From Marine group II euryarchaeote REDSEA-S42_B7 (GTDB lineage Archaea > Thermoplasmatota > Poseidoniia > Poseidoniales > Thalassarchaeaceae): a stretch of 59,782 nucleotides of DNA. The translations under genes were made by a program, and so were the position numbers. The notes below the pieces were generated by a model. That model was not told the DNA's origin. It was given only the letters and a program-made list of their open reading frames with translations, and did no database searches. Positions 47,024 to 55,100 of this stretch are shown piece after piece. Position 1 is the stretch's first letter, and each line of letters starts with the position of its first letter. Where the stretch lies: positions 1 through 59,782 of the forward strand of contig LURZ01000032.1 in NCBI GenBank assembly GCA_001629255.1, read 5' to 3'.

Positions 47024-47821
47024 TTGATGAAAGCCGAGGAAGCTTGGGGGGCTAGATGGGCCAACTGCGCTCATCCTCTTTCTCACCAGTTCATGTCAAT
47101 AGCCTGTGAAAAGGAGTCTTTGGTCGTGTTAGCAGCGGACTTGCCGACAGTGGAAGAGATTGTCCAGATTGTGGAAGATGTTGGTGATCATGTTTGCGCT
47201 CTGAAGACCCATGTAGACATGGTCAAGGATTTCAATTTGGAAGACTGGGGGGCTGTTATTGATGCTGCACGTTCCAAGGGGATGTTGCTGTTCGAAGATA
47301 GGAAATTCGCTGATATCGGAAGGGTTGCTAAGGCCCAGATGGGGGGACTGTACGATATCCGAGTATGGTCTGATTTGGTAACGTCGCACAGTGTTAGCGG
47401 TCCTGTTGTAGTAGATGGGATTGCTGAAGCATGGGATGAGGTGGAAAGGGTAGGGGGAGTCTTGCTTCTAGCCCAGATGTCTAGCTCTGGAAACCTACTC
47501 GAAGACTCGTATACGGACAAGACTCTGGAAATGGGCACGGCCTCTCCGCACGTTATCGGCTACATAGGTAACGGGAGCAGTCCGACCGAATTGGGGGATT
47601 TGAGGAGCAAGGTAGGAGAGGGGAAGATGATCTGGACTCCGGGGGTTAACCTTAGGTCGTCAGAGGGTATCCTGGGACAGAGATATGGAAATCCCTCAGA
47701 AGCAGTAAGAGCGGGTTCAGATGCGATAATTGTGGGTTCTGGAATTCACGGAGCCACGGACCCACTCGCTGCAGCAAGAGAATATGCATCAACCTCTTGG
47801 GTTGCCCTTCTGGAGAGGTAG
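47024..47821 (+). CDS. pyrF: Orotidine 5'-phosphate decarboxylase, eukaryotic URA3-like
   Basis: ALKTHVDMVKDF, LLFEDRKFADIG, VVVDGIAEAW, LLLAQMSSSGNL, IWTPGVNL..LGQRYGNPSEAVRAGSDAIIVGSGI. Confidence 0.93.
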   Translation: MMKAEEAWGARWANCAHPLSHQFMSIACEKESLVVLAADLPTVEEIVQIVEDVGDHVCALKTHVDMVKDFNLEDWGAVIDAARSKGMLLFEDRKFADIGRVAKAQMGGLYDIRVWSDLVTSHSVSGPVVVDGIAEAWDEVERVGGVLLLAQMSSSGNLLEDSYTDKTLEMGTASPHVIGYIGNGSSPTELGDLRSKVGEGKMIWTPGVNLRSSEGILGQRYGNPSEAVRAGSDAIIVGSGIHGATDPLAAAREYASTSWVALLER

Positions 47822-47822
47822 G

Positions 47823-48062
47823 ATGGACTATGCGACTATCGCAGCATGGGGCTGCAATACAATTGTCATTCTAGGAGTAGCGTCGTACATCGTCTTTGAG
47901 ATACTGAAGAGGTGGAGGGTCGGACTTAGGCTATCTGCTCTGGATGAGAGCCTACTACACGATGAAGTGGTGACAGTGGAAGTTGTAACGGATGCTCCTC
48001 AAGGTAGTAGTTTTGTTGCTGGTGCAGTAGCCGAGTTCGTTGAAGACCGTCGGAAATACTAG
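47823..48062 (+). CDS. Small single-TM hypothetical protein
   Basis: MDYATIAAWGCNTIVILGVASYIVFEILKRW; start just after pyrF stop rather than ORF-track start 47730. Confidence 0.55.
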   Translation: MDYATIAAWGCNTIVILGVASYIVFEILKRWRVGLRLSALDESLLHDEVVTVEVVTDAPQGSSFVAGAVAEFVEDRRKY

Positions 48063-48709
48063 ATTTCTACTAGGTCGAGGTAAAATGCGGCTGCCAAACC
48101 AGCCAGTATGGATATGGTGATTATTGCCAGAGCAAGAGCCTTTCCCCTCTTCCTCTTCGATGCTGGTGGTTCCGGTAGTGGTGGTGGTAACACATTGGGA
48201 GCGGACGCGTGTGTCTCGGCGCTGTCGGCGATCAGTGGTATTGGGGGCTGAGCGGGTTGTTCTTCCTCTTCGACATCGGGATAGAGTTCGTCAAGATCCA
48301 CCAGTCCTGGTGCTTCGGGAATAGGGCCGTTCATCATTACCCATTTCTGATCGATATCGCTTCTGGTGAGAGGTGTGACCAGGACTGCGACGGCACCTGC
48401 GGAATATGCTGCGTCGTTGGCTTTGGCTAGTCGTGACTTGCTGACAACGAATATCACTCTTGCCTGGGGGTCGCTCTCACGGATCTCCAGCGCTGCGACG
48501 TGTCCATCCATTGTCGGTAGATTGAGTCCCATGAAAACCATTTCTGGCTTAATCCTAACATACTCGTCTACGGCCGTATCCCCATCGTTGCAAATCTCGG
48601 ATTCCCAACCCCTCTGGCTCATTATCGATTTTATTCTGTTCGCTGTGATACGGTTCTCGTGAACGATGAGGGCCGTGAGCTTCGACTCAGTGTCCATCAG
48701 AGTGATCAC
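48059..48709 (-). CDS. Pseudo-receiver (response-regulator-like) protein with C-terminal TM anchor
   Basis: KLTALIVHENRITANRIKSIMSQRGWESEICNDGDTAVDEYVRIKPEMVFMGLNLPTMDG REC-like; C-terminal KRGKALALAIITISILAGLAAAFYL TM. Confidence 0.75.
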   Translation of the reverse strand: MITLMDTESKLTALIVHENRITANRIKSIMSQRGWESEICNDGDTAVDEYVRIKPEMVFMGLNLPTMDGHVAALEIRESDPQARVIFVVSKSRLAKANDAAYSAGAVAVLVTPLTRSDIDQKWVMMNGPIPEAPGLVDLDELYPDVEEEEQPAQPPIPLIADSAETHASAPNVLPPPLPEPPASKRKRGKALALAIITISILAGLAAAFYLDLVEI

Positions 48710-48744
48710 AGGGGTTTCGACTCAATAAGGAGGTGGTCGATCGC

Positions 48745-50013
48745 TCAGGAAATAAGTTGGTCTACTAGCCAGTTAGGATTGAACGGCTCCAGATCATCAT
48801 ATCCCTGACCGGTTCCTATCAGGACAATCGGCCTTCCAGTCGCATGGGATATAGAGAGGGCGGCGCCCCCTCTTGCATCTGTGTCCAGTTTGCAAAGTGC
48901 TGCTCCGTCGAAGGACAGCCTTCTCTGGAACTCTATCGCCTGGTTTACAGCATCGTTACCTGCAAGGGCATCTGCCACGAATATCACTAGGTGGGGTTTT
49001 GTCACTCTGTGGACCTTCTGAAGCTCTTCCATCAGATTTGCCTTGTTCTGCATTCTACCGGAAGTGTCGATGATGACTACCTCGTCTCCCCTGGCCCTAG
49101 CGCTCTCAATCGCATCCCTAGCAACCGCTGCCGAATCGCCCCCCCTTTGGCTCTTGATGCATCTGACGCCCAGGCGATCGGCATGAGCGGCCAGTTGGTC
49201 TATTGCACCAGCTCGGAATGTGTCCGCAGCGGCGAGAACTACGTCGAATCCCTGGTCGTCCAGCCTCTTAGCGATCTTCGCTGAGGTCGTGGTCTTACCT
49301 GTTCCATTGACGCCCACCATCATGATTACTACAGGCGAATCGGATGAGACTAGGTCTCTGATGGTCTTGTCGAAGTCCCAATACCCTGATCTGAGCAGAG
49401 ACAGAATGGCGCCTTTTAGCGCCCTTTCCACTACCTCCTCGAACGGGGCACTACGACCTACTCGGGATCCGATTAGGTGCGCACGGAGGCTGTCAATCAG
49501 ATCAGAGGATGCCTCGTGACCCATATCCGATGAGAGTAGTTCGTCCTCCAGATCCTCCAGAATCGAGTCTAATACGGGTCCTCCGCTGATCACCATCCCT
49601 CCTCTGTTTGTCTCGTGCTCTGAAATGTCTATCTCGAACTTCACGTCGGATTGGATTAACCTCCTCCCGGTGGTTGAATCCATTGCATTACTCTCTATTG
49701 GAGGTTGTAAGGGGCTTTCTGCATCTCTTAGTGCCTGATCTCTTGCTGCGAGCTTCCTCTCCTTGGGACTACTTGGTTTTTGGAACGGGTCTTCGACTTC
49801 GTCTTCAAATTCGTCCCATTCGCTTTTTGGTACAGTTTTCGAGTTTCCTTCCTTTCCAGAATCCTCTTGTTCCCTGGTTTTCCTTATGTCCTCTTCCAGT
49901 GATAACCGGTTTTGTAGTGCTTGCTCCGCTTCCGCGGACCCGTCCTCGGCAGTGATACCATAGTCCTCGTCGGCTTGCTTAATCTTCATTCGGAATCGGT
50001 CGAAGAGCCCCAT
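48745..50013 (-). CDS. ftsY: Signal recognition particle receptor FtsY
   Basis: MMVGVNGTGKTTTSAKIAKRL, AADTFRAGAIDQLAAHADRLGV, IDTSGRMQNKANLMEEL, LIGTGQGYDDLEPFNPNWLVDQL. Confidence 0.96.
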   Translation of the reverse strand: MGLFDRFRMKIKQADEDYGITAEDGSAEAEQALQNRLSLEEDIRKTREQEDSGKEGNSKTVPKSEWDEFEDEVEDPFQKPSSPKERKLAARDQALRDAESPLQPPIESNAMDSTTGRRLIQSDVKFEIDISEHETNRGGMVISGGPVLDSILEDLEDELLSSDMGHEASSDLIDSLRAHLIGSRVGRSAPFEEVVERALKGAILSLLRSGYWDFDKTIRDLVSSDSPVVIMMVGVNGTGKTTTSAKIAKRLDDQGFDVVLAAADTFRAGAIDQLAAHADRLGVRCIKSQRGGDSAAVARDAIESARARGDEVVIIDTSGRMQNKANLMEELQKVHRVTKPHLVIFVADALAGNDAVNQAIEFQRRLSFDGAALCKLDTDARGGAALSISHATGRPIVLIGTGQGYDDLEPFNPNWLVDQLIS

Positions 50014-50022
50014 GTTCAGTCC

Positions 50023-50544
50023 TCAGTCATCCAGGGTTAGCTCGGTTCCCCTCTTCCTTCTGGGCTTCCGCTTATTGGGGGCATCCGTTGATTGCTGTTT
50101 GTCGTTCGGTGCTTCTTCAGAAGGAGGTTGTGCTCCCTCCACGGCGTCATTGAACCTAGTGGCCAGTTCTACAACGTGTTTTTCCAGTTCTTGATATTCC
50201 TTTCTTAATGATTCCATGATATCATTCAGTTCCTCATTTCTCTTGCTCAGAATCTGAGCGGCTTCCCCTCTTGTTTTCTCGGCCTGGATCCTGCTGCCAA
50301 TATCAATGACTGCTCCTCCATCGGGAGGAATGTCAGCGACAAGTTGAACTCCTGCCCCTAGAGGAATCATGGCCCCATTGGCTCCATCTTGTGATATCGA
50401 CAAGAGGGCTTCCAGTGCATGCTCCTGTTCCACCTTTATTCCTTCGAGGTTTCGAAGCTGTTGCTCTAGGGCTTGGAGCCTCTCCCGGTTAACCTCAACC
50501 AATCGGGCAATCCTCTGAAGCTCGGTCCTGTCTGGCTCCGTCAT
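50023..50544 (-). CDS. pfdA: Prefoldin alpha subunit
   Basis: Coiled coil arms around AMIPLGAGVQLVADIPPDGGAVIDIGSRIQAEKT; adjacent to ftsY. Confidence 0.85.
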   Translation of the reverse strand: MTEPDRTELQRIARLVEVNRERLQALEQQLRNLEGIKVEQEHALEALLSISQDGANGAMIPLGAGVQLVADIPPDGGAVIDIGSRIQAEKTRGEAAQILSKRNEELNDIMESLRKEYQELEKHVVELATRFNDAVEGAQPPSEEAPNDKQQSTDAPNKRKPRRKRGTELTLDD

Positions 50545-50621
50545 GTTCTTCGGGATGGACGGAGTGCAATGAATGCGTCGCCGTGATTTTGCTTCATCAA
50601 TTTGGGATTTCGGAATAGGTC

Positions 50622-51506
50622 CTATTCTCCGTCCCAGATCCCTTCTGTAATCATGAAGTCCATCACCCTCTCAGAAACGTTGGCTCTGTTGCCCCCTCTA
50701 ACTCCGGTGGCAGAGACCTCGAACACCTCAGCTGGAATATCCTTCGCCTCCCTTACCTCATATCCCACTTTGCGGCCATATGAGACGGCCTCGATATCTG
50801 GCATTATCCATGCCTCTACATCCTCATCTGCGTACCTGTGCTCGATCATTCGCTTGCGAAGGAGGGCGGAGTACGGGTCCTTCTCAGATACTGGCGTGTC
50901 CCTAATGCCAACTACTACCTTGTTGCCTAGGTCTAGTTCCTGTTGGATCAGCCATTCATGGCCTACGTGCAATGGTTGCCAGCGGCCCGGGAGCAGCACG
51001 GCCTTATTTTTCTCGAAGAGGTGGGATAGTTGGTCCACCATATCATCCACCGTGTGACCGTCTTCCCCGCTAGAGTCGAGTGTGAAGTGGGCACAATTGG
51101 GTTCATCGAATGGATCCGAAATACCAGTGAAATTGGATATCGCCCCCGATCTAGCCTTGGCGTACAGTCCCTTTACATCTCTTTTCTCGCAGACTTCGAG
51201 AGTGGTAGAGACGTGGACCATGACTGAGTTTTTTGGAAGAATGTCCAGTATCTTCTCTCTGACGCTCTCGTAAGGCGTGATGAACGAGCATATCACCGGT
51301 GTGTGCTTGGACAATAGAGTGGCCATCTTTGCAATACCAAGGAGGTGTCTTTCCCTTCCCTCTCTAGAGAAGTCTTGGTTTGAGAAGAAATCCCTGATGG
51401 TGTCGCCGTCCAGAAGTTCGGCTCCGTACCGCTCGCAAGCAGCCTCGGCTATGGTTGTCTTTCCGGCCCCTGAAAGCCCAATCAGCCATACTACCTTGTT
51501 CCCCAT
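50622..51506 (-). CDS. Fusion protein: adenylylsulfate (APS) kinase domain + NMNAT-like nucleotidyltransferase domain
   Basis: APSK: WLIGLSGAGKTTIAEA, LLDGDTIRDFF, CEKRDVKGLYAKARSGAISNFTGISDPFDEP; NTase: LLPGRWQPLHVGHEWL (HxGH) and SATGVRGG; start placed at MGNKVVW. Confidence 0.88.
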   Translation of the reverse strand: MGNKVVWLIGLSGAGKTTIAEAACERYGAELLDGDTIRDFFSNQDFSREGRERHLLGIAKMATLLSKHTPVICSFITPYESVREKILDILPKNSVMVHVSTTLEVCEKRDVKGLYAKARSGAISNFTGISDPFDEPNCAHFTLDSSGEDGHTVDDMVDQLSHLFEKNKAVLLPGRWQPLHVGHEWLIQQELDLGNKVVVGIRDTPVSEKDPYSALLRKRMIEHRYADEDVEAWIMPDIEAVSYGRKVGYEVREAKDIPAEVFEVSATGVRGGNRANVSERVMDFMITEGIWDGE

Positions 51507-51544
51507 GATGGAATCCCTGTGTGCCGGCGACTCGCGTCGGTCAT

Positions 51545-52345
51545 TTAATCCTGATTCTGAGCCCAAATATCGTTCCACTTGGAACTGCATGTGACCAAGA
51601 AGTATGGATTCAGCACTTCATCGACTAAATCGTACACCAAGGGTTCGCACTGTGGCGATAGGACGAAACCCCCTGCTGCTTCCACAACAGCATGGGCTGC
51701 GGCTATGTCCCAGCAGGAGGTTGGGCCAAATCGAGGATACAGGTCCGCAGAGCCTTCTGCAACGATACATGCCTTGAGGGATGAGCCCATTCTCACAAGT
51801 TCGTGGTCTCCTAATTCCCTCGCGAATTTCTCATCTCTTTCCGCTCGGTGGCTTCCACTTGCTACGAGCCGTGGTTGGGTGCTTGTCTGTTTTTTTACCG
51901 AGATTTCCGAGGTTTCTGCGTCGGTGATTTTGGTTGCTGGAACATCAACCCCTCCGAACCAAGTCGTTCTATTCACAGGGGCGTGAACTACTCCGAAAAT
52001 CGGCTTCCACTTGGGACCCATCCTCTTCATCAGAGCGATGTTGACTGTGAACATTCCATTTCTTTTGATGAACTCCTTGGTTCCATCAAGTGGGTCTACA
52101 AGCCATGCTAATTCACTTTTTTTTGGATCTCCTACCCTTCCCTCTTCGGAGACCACGGGAACTTCTGGATTGATGGTGGACAGGCCTCTGATGATGGTCT
52201 TGTGCGCGGCTATGTCCGCTTTGGTGAGCGGAGAGTCGTCGTCCTTAGACTGTACCTCGATCTGAACCGATGAGTCGTAGACGTCCATTATTGACAGACC
52301 GGCCTCGATGGCGATTCCCACGATTTCAAAGTGGTCAAACTGCAT
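51545..52345 (-). CDS. cysQ: CysQ-like 3'(2'),5'-bisphosphate nucleotidase / inositol monophosphatase family
   Basis: DDSPLTKADIAAHKTI, VSEEG, WLVDPLDGTKEFIKRNGMFTVNIAL, CWDIAAAHAVVEAAGG. Confidence 0.92.
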   Translation of the reverse strand: MQFDHFEIVGIAIEAGLSIMDVYDSSVQIEVQSKDDDSPLTKADIAAHKTIIRGLSTINPEVPVVSEEGRVGDPKKSELAWLVDPLDGTKEFIKRNGMFTVNIALMKRMGPKWKPIFGVVHAPVNRTTWFGGVDVPATKITDAETSEISVKKQTSTQPRLVASGSHRAERDEKFARELGDHELVRMGSSLKACIVAEGSADLYPRFGPTSCWDIAAAHAVVEAAGGFVLSPQCEPLVYDLVDEVLNPYFLVTCSSKWNDIWAQNQD

Positions 52346-52353
52346 AGGGCCCC

Positions 52354-52905
52354 CTAGAAGTCCTCTAGACTGTCAGCGGATTCTTCGAGGTCTTTCCTCG
52401 CTTCTTCACTTAGATAGAACAAAAATGGGTCCTCGTCTCCCATAATGTCCTTCCAAGAGGACATAGCCCTAGCCCAAATCTCCTCTCTCGAGTTCCAATC
52501 GAGCATTCTGTCTACAAACTCGCAGTATCTTTGTACCTCCTCGTCCTCCGGAGCAACCCTACGAAGTATCTCATTTGTCTGTGCGATCACTATCCCCCAG
52601 GTTGGGTTCAGCTTGTACGTCGAGAATGGGTTCCTCTCTTGGTTTACTGTGATGTGGTCTCTCCAAAGACCGAATGTCACGTCGTATGAGAAGCCCGCGA
52701 TCAGTACAATACCGAGAACTAGGACGGCGATTGAAATCAGGCCGAGGTACGTCATTGGGATGAATAGAAGGGTCTCATCCGAATTAAATCTCCAAGAAAC
52801 ATAGGGCCACACCAGGAGAGTGATTGTTGCCGTCCAAAAGCCCAAACTGATTATTGCTTGGCTTTGCTGGATACGCCAGTATTGCCGCATTGCCCACTTC
52901 TGCAT
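52354..52905 (-). CDS. Hypothetical membrane protein (two TM)
   Basis: 183 aa; TM segments SLGFWTATITLLVWPYVSW and IPMTYLGLISIAVLVLGIVLIAGF. Confidence 0.6.
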   Translation of the reverse strand: MQKWAMRQYWRIQQSQAIISLGFWTATITLLVWPYVSWRFNSDETLLFIPMTYLGLISIAVLVLGIVLIAGFSYDVTFGLWRDHITVNQERNPFSTYKLNPTWGIVIAQTNEILRRVAPEDEEVQRYCEFVDRMLDWNSREEIWARAMSSWKDIMGDEDPFLFYLSEEARKDLEESADSLEDF

Positions 52906-52975
52906 ATTATTGCCTCCACAGCGCCCCCTTTCACCATTGCCCAGCTAAGTACGGAGAAACCCACGAAATGGGTTC

Positions 52976-53242
52976 TTATTCTTCCTCGCTCTTGGGTTGG
53001 GTTCCTCTGTAGTCAGAAGGAGTTCCGAAGTGAGCGATCACTCTGGGTGCTGTCGATTCGGAAGGGTCTATCTCGGATAAGTCATCGATTACAACGAAGC
53101 GTCTGGTCACCCTATGTCTGCTTCCAAAGTTGGATAGCACTCGCTCCATAGCATCGTCCTTGTTTGCTGCTACCACATCGACTGAGTATGGTTGGACCCT
53201 CTTCCCCGCTCTGAACGTGCCCGTCGCTCTGAATACCTTCAT
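52976..53242 (-). CDS. rplX: Ribosomal protein LX (eL20/L18a family)
   Basis: MKVFRATGTFRAGKRVQPYSVDVVAANKDDAMERVLSNFGSRHRVTRRFVVIDDL; start placed at MKVFRA. Confidence 0.9.
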   Translation of the reverse strand: MKVFRATGTFRAGKRVQPYSVDVVAANKDDAMERVLSNFGSRHRVTRRFVVIDDLSEIDPSESTAPRVIAHFGTPSDYRGTQPKSEEE

Positions 53243-53335
53243 GGCGCGGCCGAGATAGGGTCCCGATTTAACCGAAGCGGGTGAGTCGTTCCTCAAGGTT
53301 CAAGTGAACGTGGGTTTGGTAAGATCCGAGCCAGT

Positions 53336-53755
53336 ATGACTGTGAACACTCCCTCGAAGGATGATGGGCGTGGCCTTCGGGAGCGTTTGGAAGACATACC
53401 CAGGGGGAGGCTTGTAGACGAGGTGGTGTCCAGATGGGACGATATGATTCGCCTGGAAGGGGAGATTGCAAGCCTGAGGAGAAGGGTGAGGGAGGCAGAG
53501 TTGGTAGCGAAGGGTTCGACTACCGAGGGACCGCTCTTGAGCGATTTGGAGGAGAGGCTGAGGGTCGCTGACTCGAGGGTTAGGCAGCTGGAAGGGATGG
53601 TGGAAAACGAGAAGGCGCGTAGAATGGGGGCTGAGGCAGATGCTGACAGGCTCACAGAGCTCCAGGAGGAGAATGCAAGGCTTCTGAGGAATGAGGAGGA
53701 GTTGCTACTTCTTGTTCTGGATATGGAGACGCAAATCGATCGCCTGTCCGCATAG
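53336..53755 (+). CDS. Coiled-coil hypothetical protein
   Basis: 139 aa, heptad-rich Leu/Glu/Arg sequence. Confidence 0.6.
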   Translation: MTVNTPSKDDGRGLRERLEDIPRGRLVDEVVSRWDDMIRLEGEIASLRRRVREAELVAKGSTTEGPLLSDLEERLRVADSRVRQLEGMVENEKARRMGAEADADRLTELQEENARLLRNEEELLLLVLDMETQIDRLSA

Positions 53756-53762
53756 GGGCGTT

Positions 53763-54245
53763 TCATTCCTCCGAATCGCTGGGATGAGGGATGTCTTTGT
53801 CGTCATCGATGACGGCGGTTGAACCAGATAGGAGGCCGGCAATTCCTACAAGGGTCAGGAGTGCTTTATCCCATCTTGAAGCGGGTTTATCCGACTCGGG
53901 CAATAGATCTTGAATCTCTGGGAAGAACGGTTCGATTTCCCTGTTATCGAACCACATGGAGCCGCACTTCAGGCAGCCGTCAATCTCCATTGACGAATCC
54001 TTGCTCGTCGGCACCGGCCCCTTGACCATCTCACCATGGCAGGTCGGGCAGCGGTAGCCTGCGCTCTTTCCGTTGAAGACTCCGTTGCGAAGGTTCCTCA
54101 ACGATGTCTGTCTGATGTTGGCATTCAGCCACCTATCGCTAGCCAGGATCCCGAAGCAGTAGCTACAGTGATGCATGTGTCCAGCAACAATGTCTCCATG
54201 TGCATCCATTTCGGAGTTGCAACAGGGGCAGGTGACCTCGGGCAC
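53763..54245 (-). CDS. Zinc-ribbon protein (zf-TFIIB-like) with C-terminal hydrophobic segment
   Basis: CPCCNSEMD...CSYC and CPTCHGEM...DGCLKCGSMWFDNREIE. Confidence 0.75.
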   Translation of the reverse strand: MPEVTCPCCNSEMDAHGDIVAGHMHHCSYCFGILASDRWLNANIRQTSLRNLRNGVFNGKSAGYRCPTCHGEMVKGPVPTSKDSSMEIDGCLKCGSMWFDNREIEPFFPEIQDLLPESDKPASRWDKALLTLVGIAGLLSGSTAVIDDDKDIPHPSDSEE

Positions 54246-54293
54246 GCTGGTGGAGATGTGGTTACAGGTTTGATAGTGTCTGAGTTTTGTTCA

Positions 54294-55097
54294 TCACCGA
54301 ATGCCTTCTATTAGGTCAGTGAGTACTGCCTGAAGCTCACTCGCATCATCATATTCCTCAGTAATATTGCCGGTGATAATCCAGTCCGCCCCCGATTCTG
54401 CTGCGGTTCTCGCCGACTTTGCATCCCTGATTCCGCCACCCACGATTATAGGAAGTTCGCAGGAGTTACGGGCTGTCTTGATCAGTTCAGGATTCACTGG
54501 GTTCCGTGAACCGCTGCCGGCCTCGAGGTACAGCAATCTGAACCCCAGAAATTCTGCGGCCATCGAGTATGCGGCCACTCTTTCATGATCATCGTATCCA
54601 ATGAGGTCCGCCTTTCCTACCTCTCCTGCCTTCCCACCCGGCTCGCATATGAGGTAGCCCATTGGAACTGGTTCGATTCCTGATTTTTTGACGAATGGCG
54701 CTCCTCGAACCTGTTCTCCGATGAGGAATCTGGGGTCCTTGGAGTTCATCAGCATCATGAAAGTAATTCCATCTGCATCGGGGGAGAGGGCAGCGGCTCC
54801 TTGAGGGAACAGAACAACCGGAATCTGGCTGGGATTCTCGTCCGAATCGGAGTCCTGAGTCGAAGCCCACGTTACTAACTCTAGTGCCTCCTTTATTGAG
54901 ACGATTGTGGCATGAACGTTCTTCATATCCGTATCTGAAGAACCACCGACAAGAATCATTCGTGAGCCGGCGTTGGCAGCTGCGAGAGCCCTATTGGCTG
55001 CTACATCGGGAGACTGGTCGGCCGGGTCGATAACGATCGCGTGCCTAGTTCCCTGCGCTCTTTCACACATATACTGGCTTAACAGACCCATGCGCAC
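54294..55097 (-). CDS. Geranylgeranylglyceryl phosphate synthase
   Basis: HAIVIDPADQSPDVAANRALAAANAGSRMILVGGSS, PVVLFPQGAAALSPDADGITFMMLMNSKDP, LEAGSGSRNPV, PIIVGGGIRDAKSARTAAESGADWIITGNI. Confidence 0.93.
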   Translation of the reverse strand: MRMGLLSQYMCERAQGTRHAIVIDPADQSPDVAANRALAAANAGSRMILVGGSSDTDMKNVHATIVSIKEALELVTWASTQDSDSDENPSQIPVVLFPQGAAALSPDADGITFMMLMNSKDPRFLIGEQVRGAPFVKKSGIEPVPMGYLICEPGGKAGEVGKADLIGYDDHERVAAYSMAAEFLGFRLLYLEAGSGSRNPVNPELIKTARNSCELPIIVGGGIRDAKSARTAAESGADWIITGNITEEYDDASELQAVLTDLIEGIR

Positions 55098-55100
55098 TAC

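Noticed and set aside
50602-51057. 151-aa plus-strand ORF antisense to the APSK-NTase fusion
   Set aside because: Ser/Leu-rich antisense shadow of a confidently assigned gene.
52955-52976. Hairpin AGAAACCCA-cgaaa-TGGGTTCT at the 3' end of the LX gene
   Set aside because: Short stem reaching into the stop codon region, with no T-tract on the transcribed strand; too weak to call a terminator.
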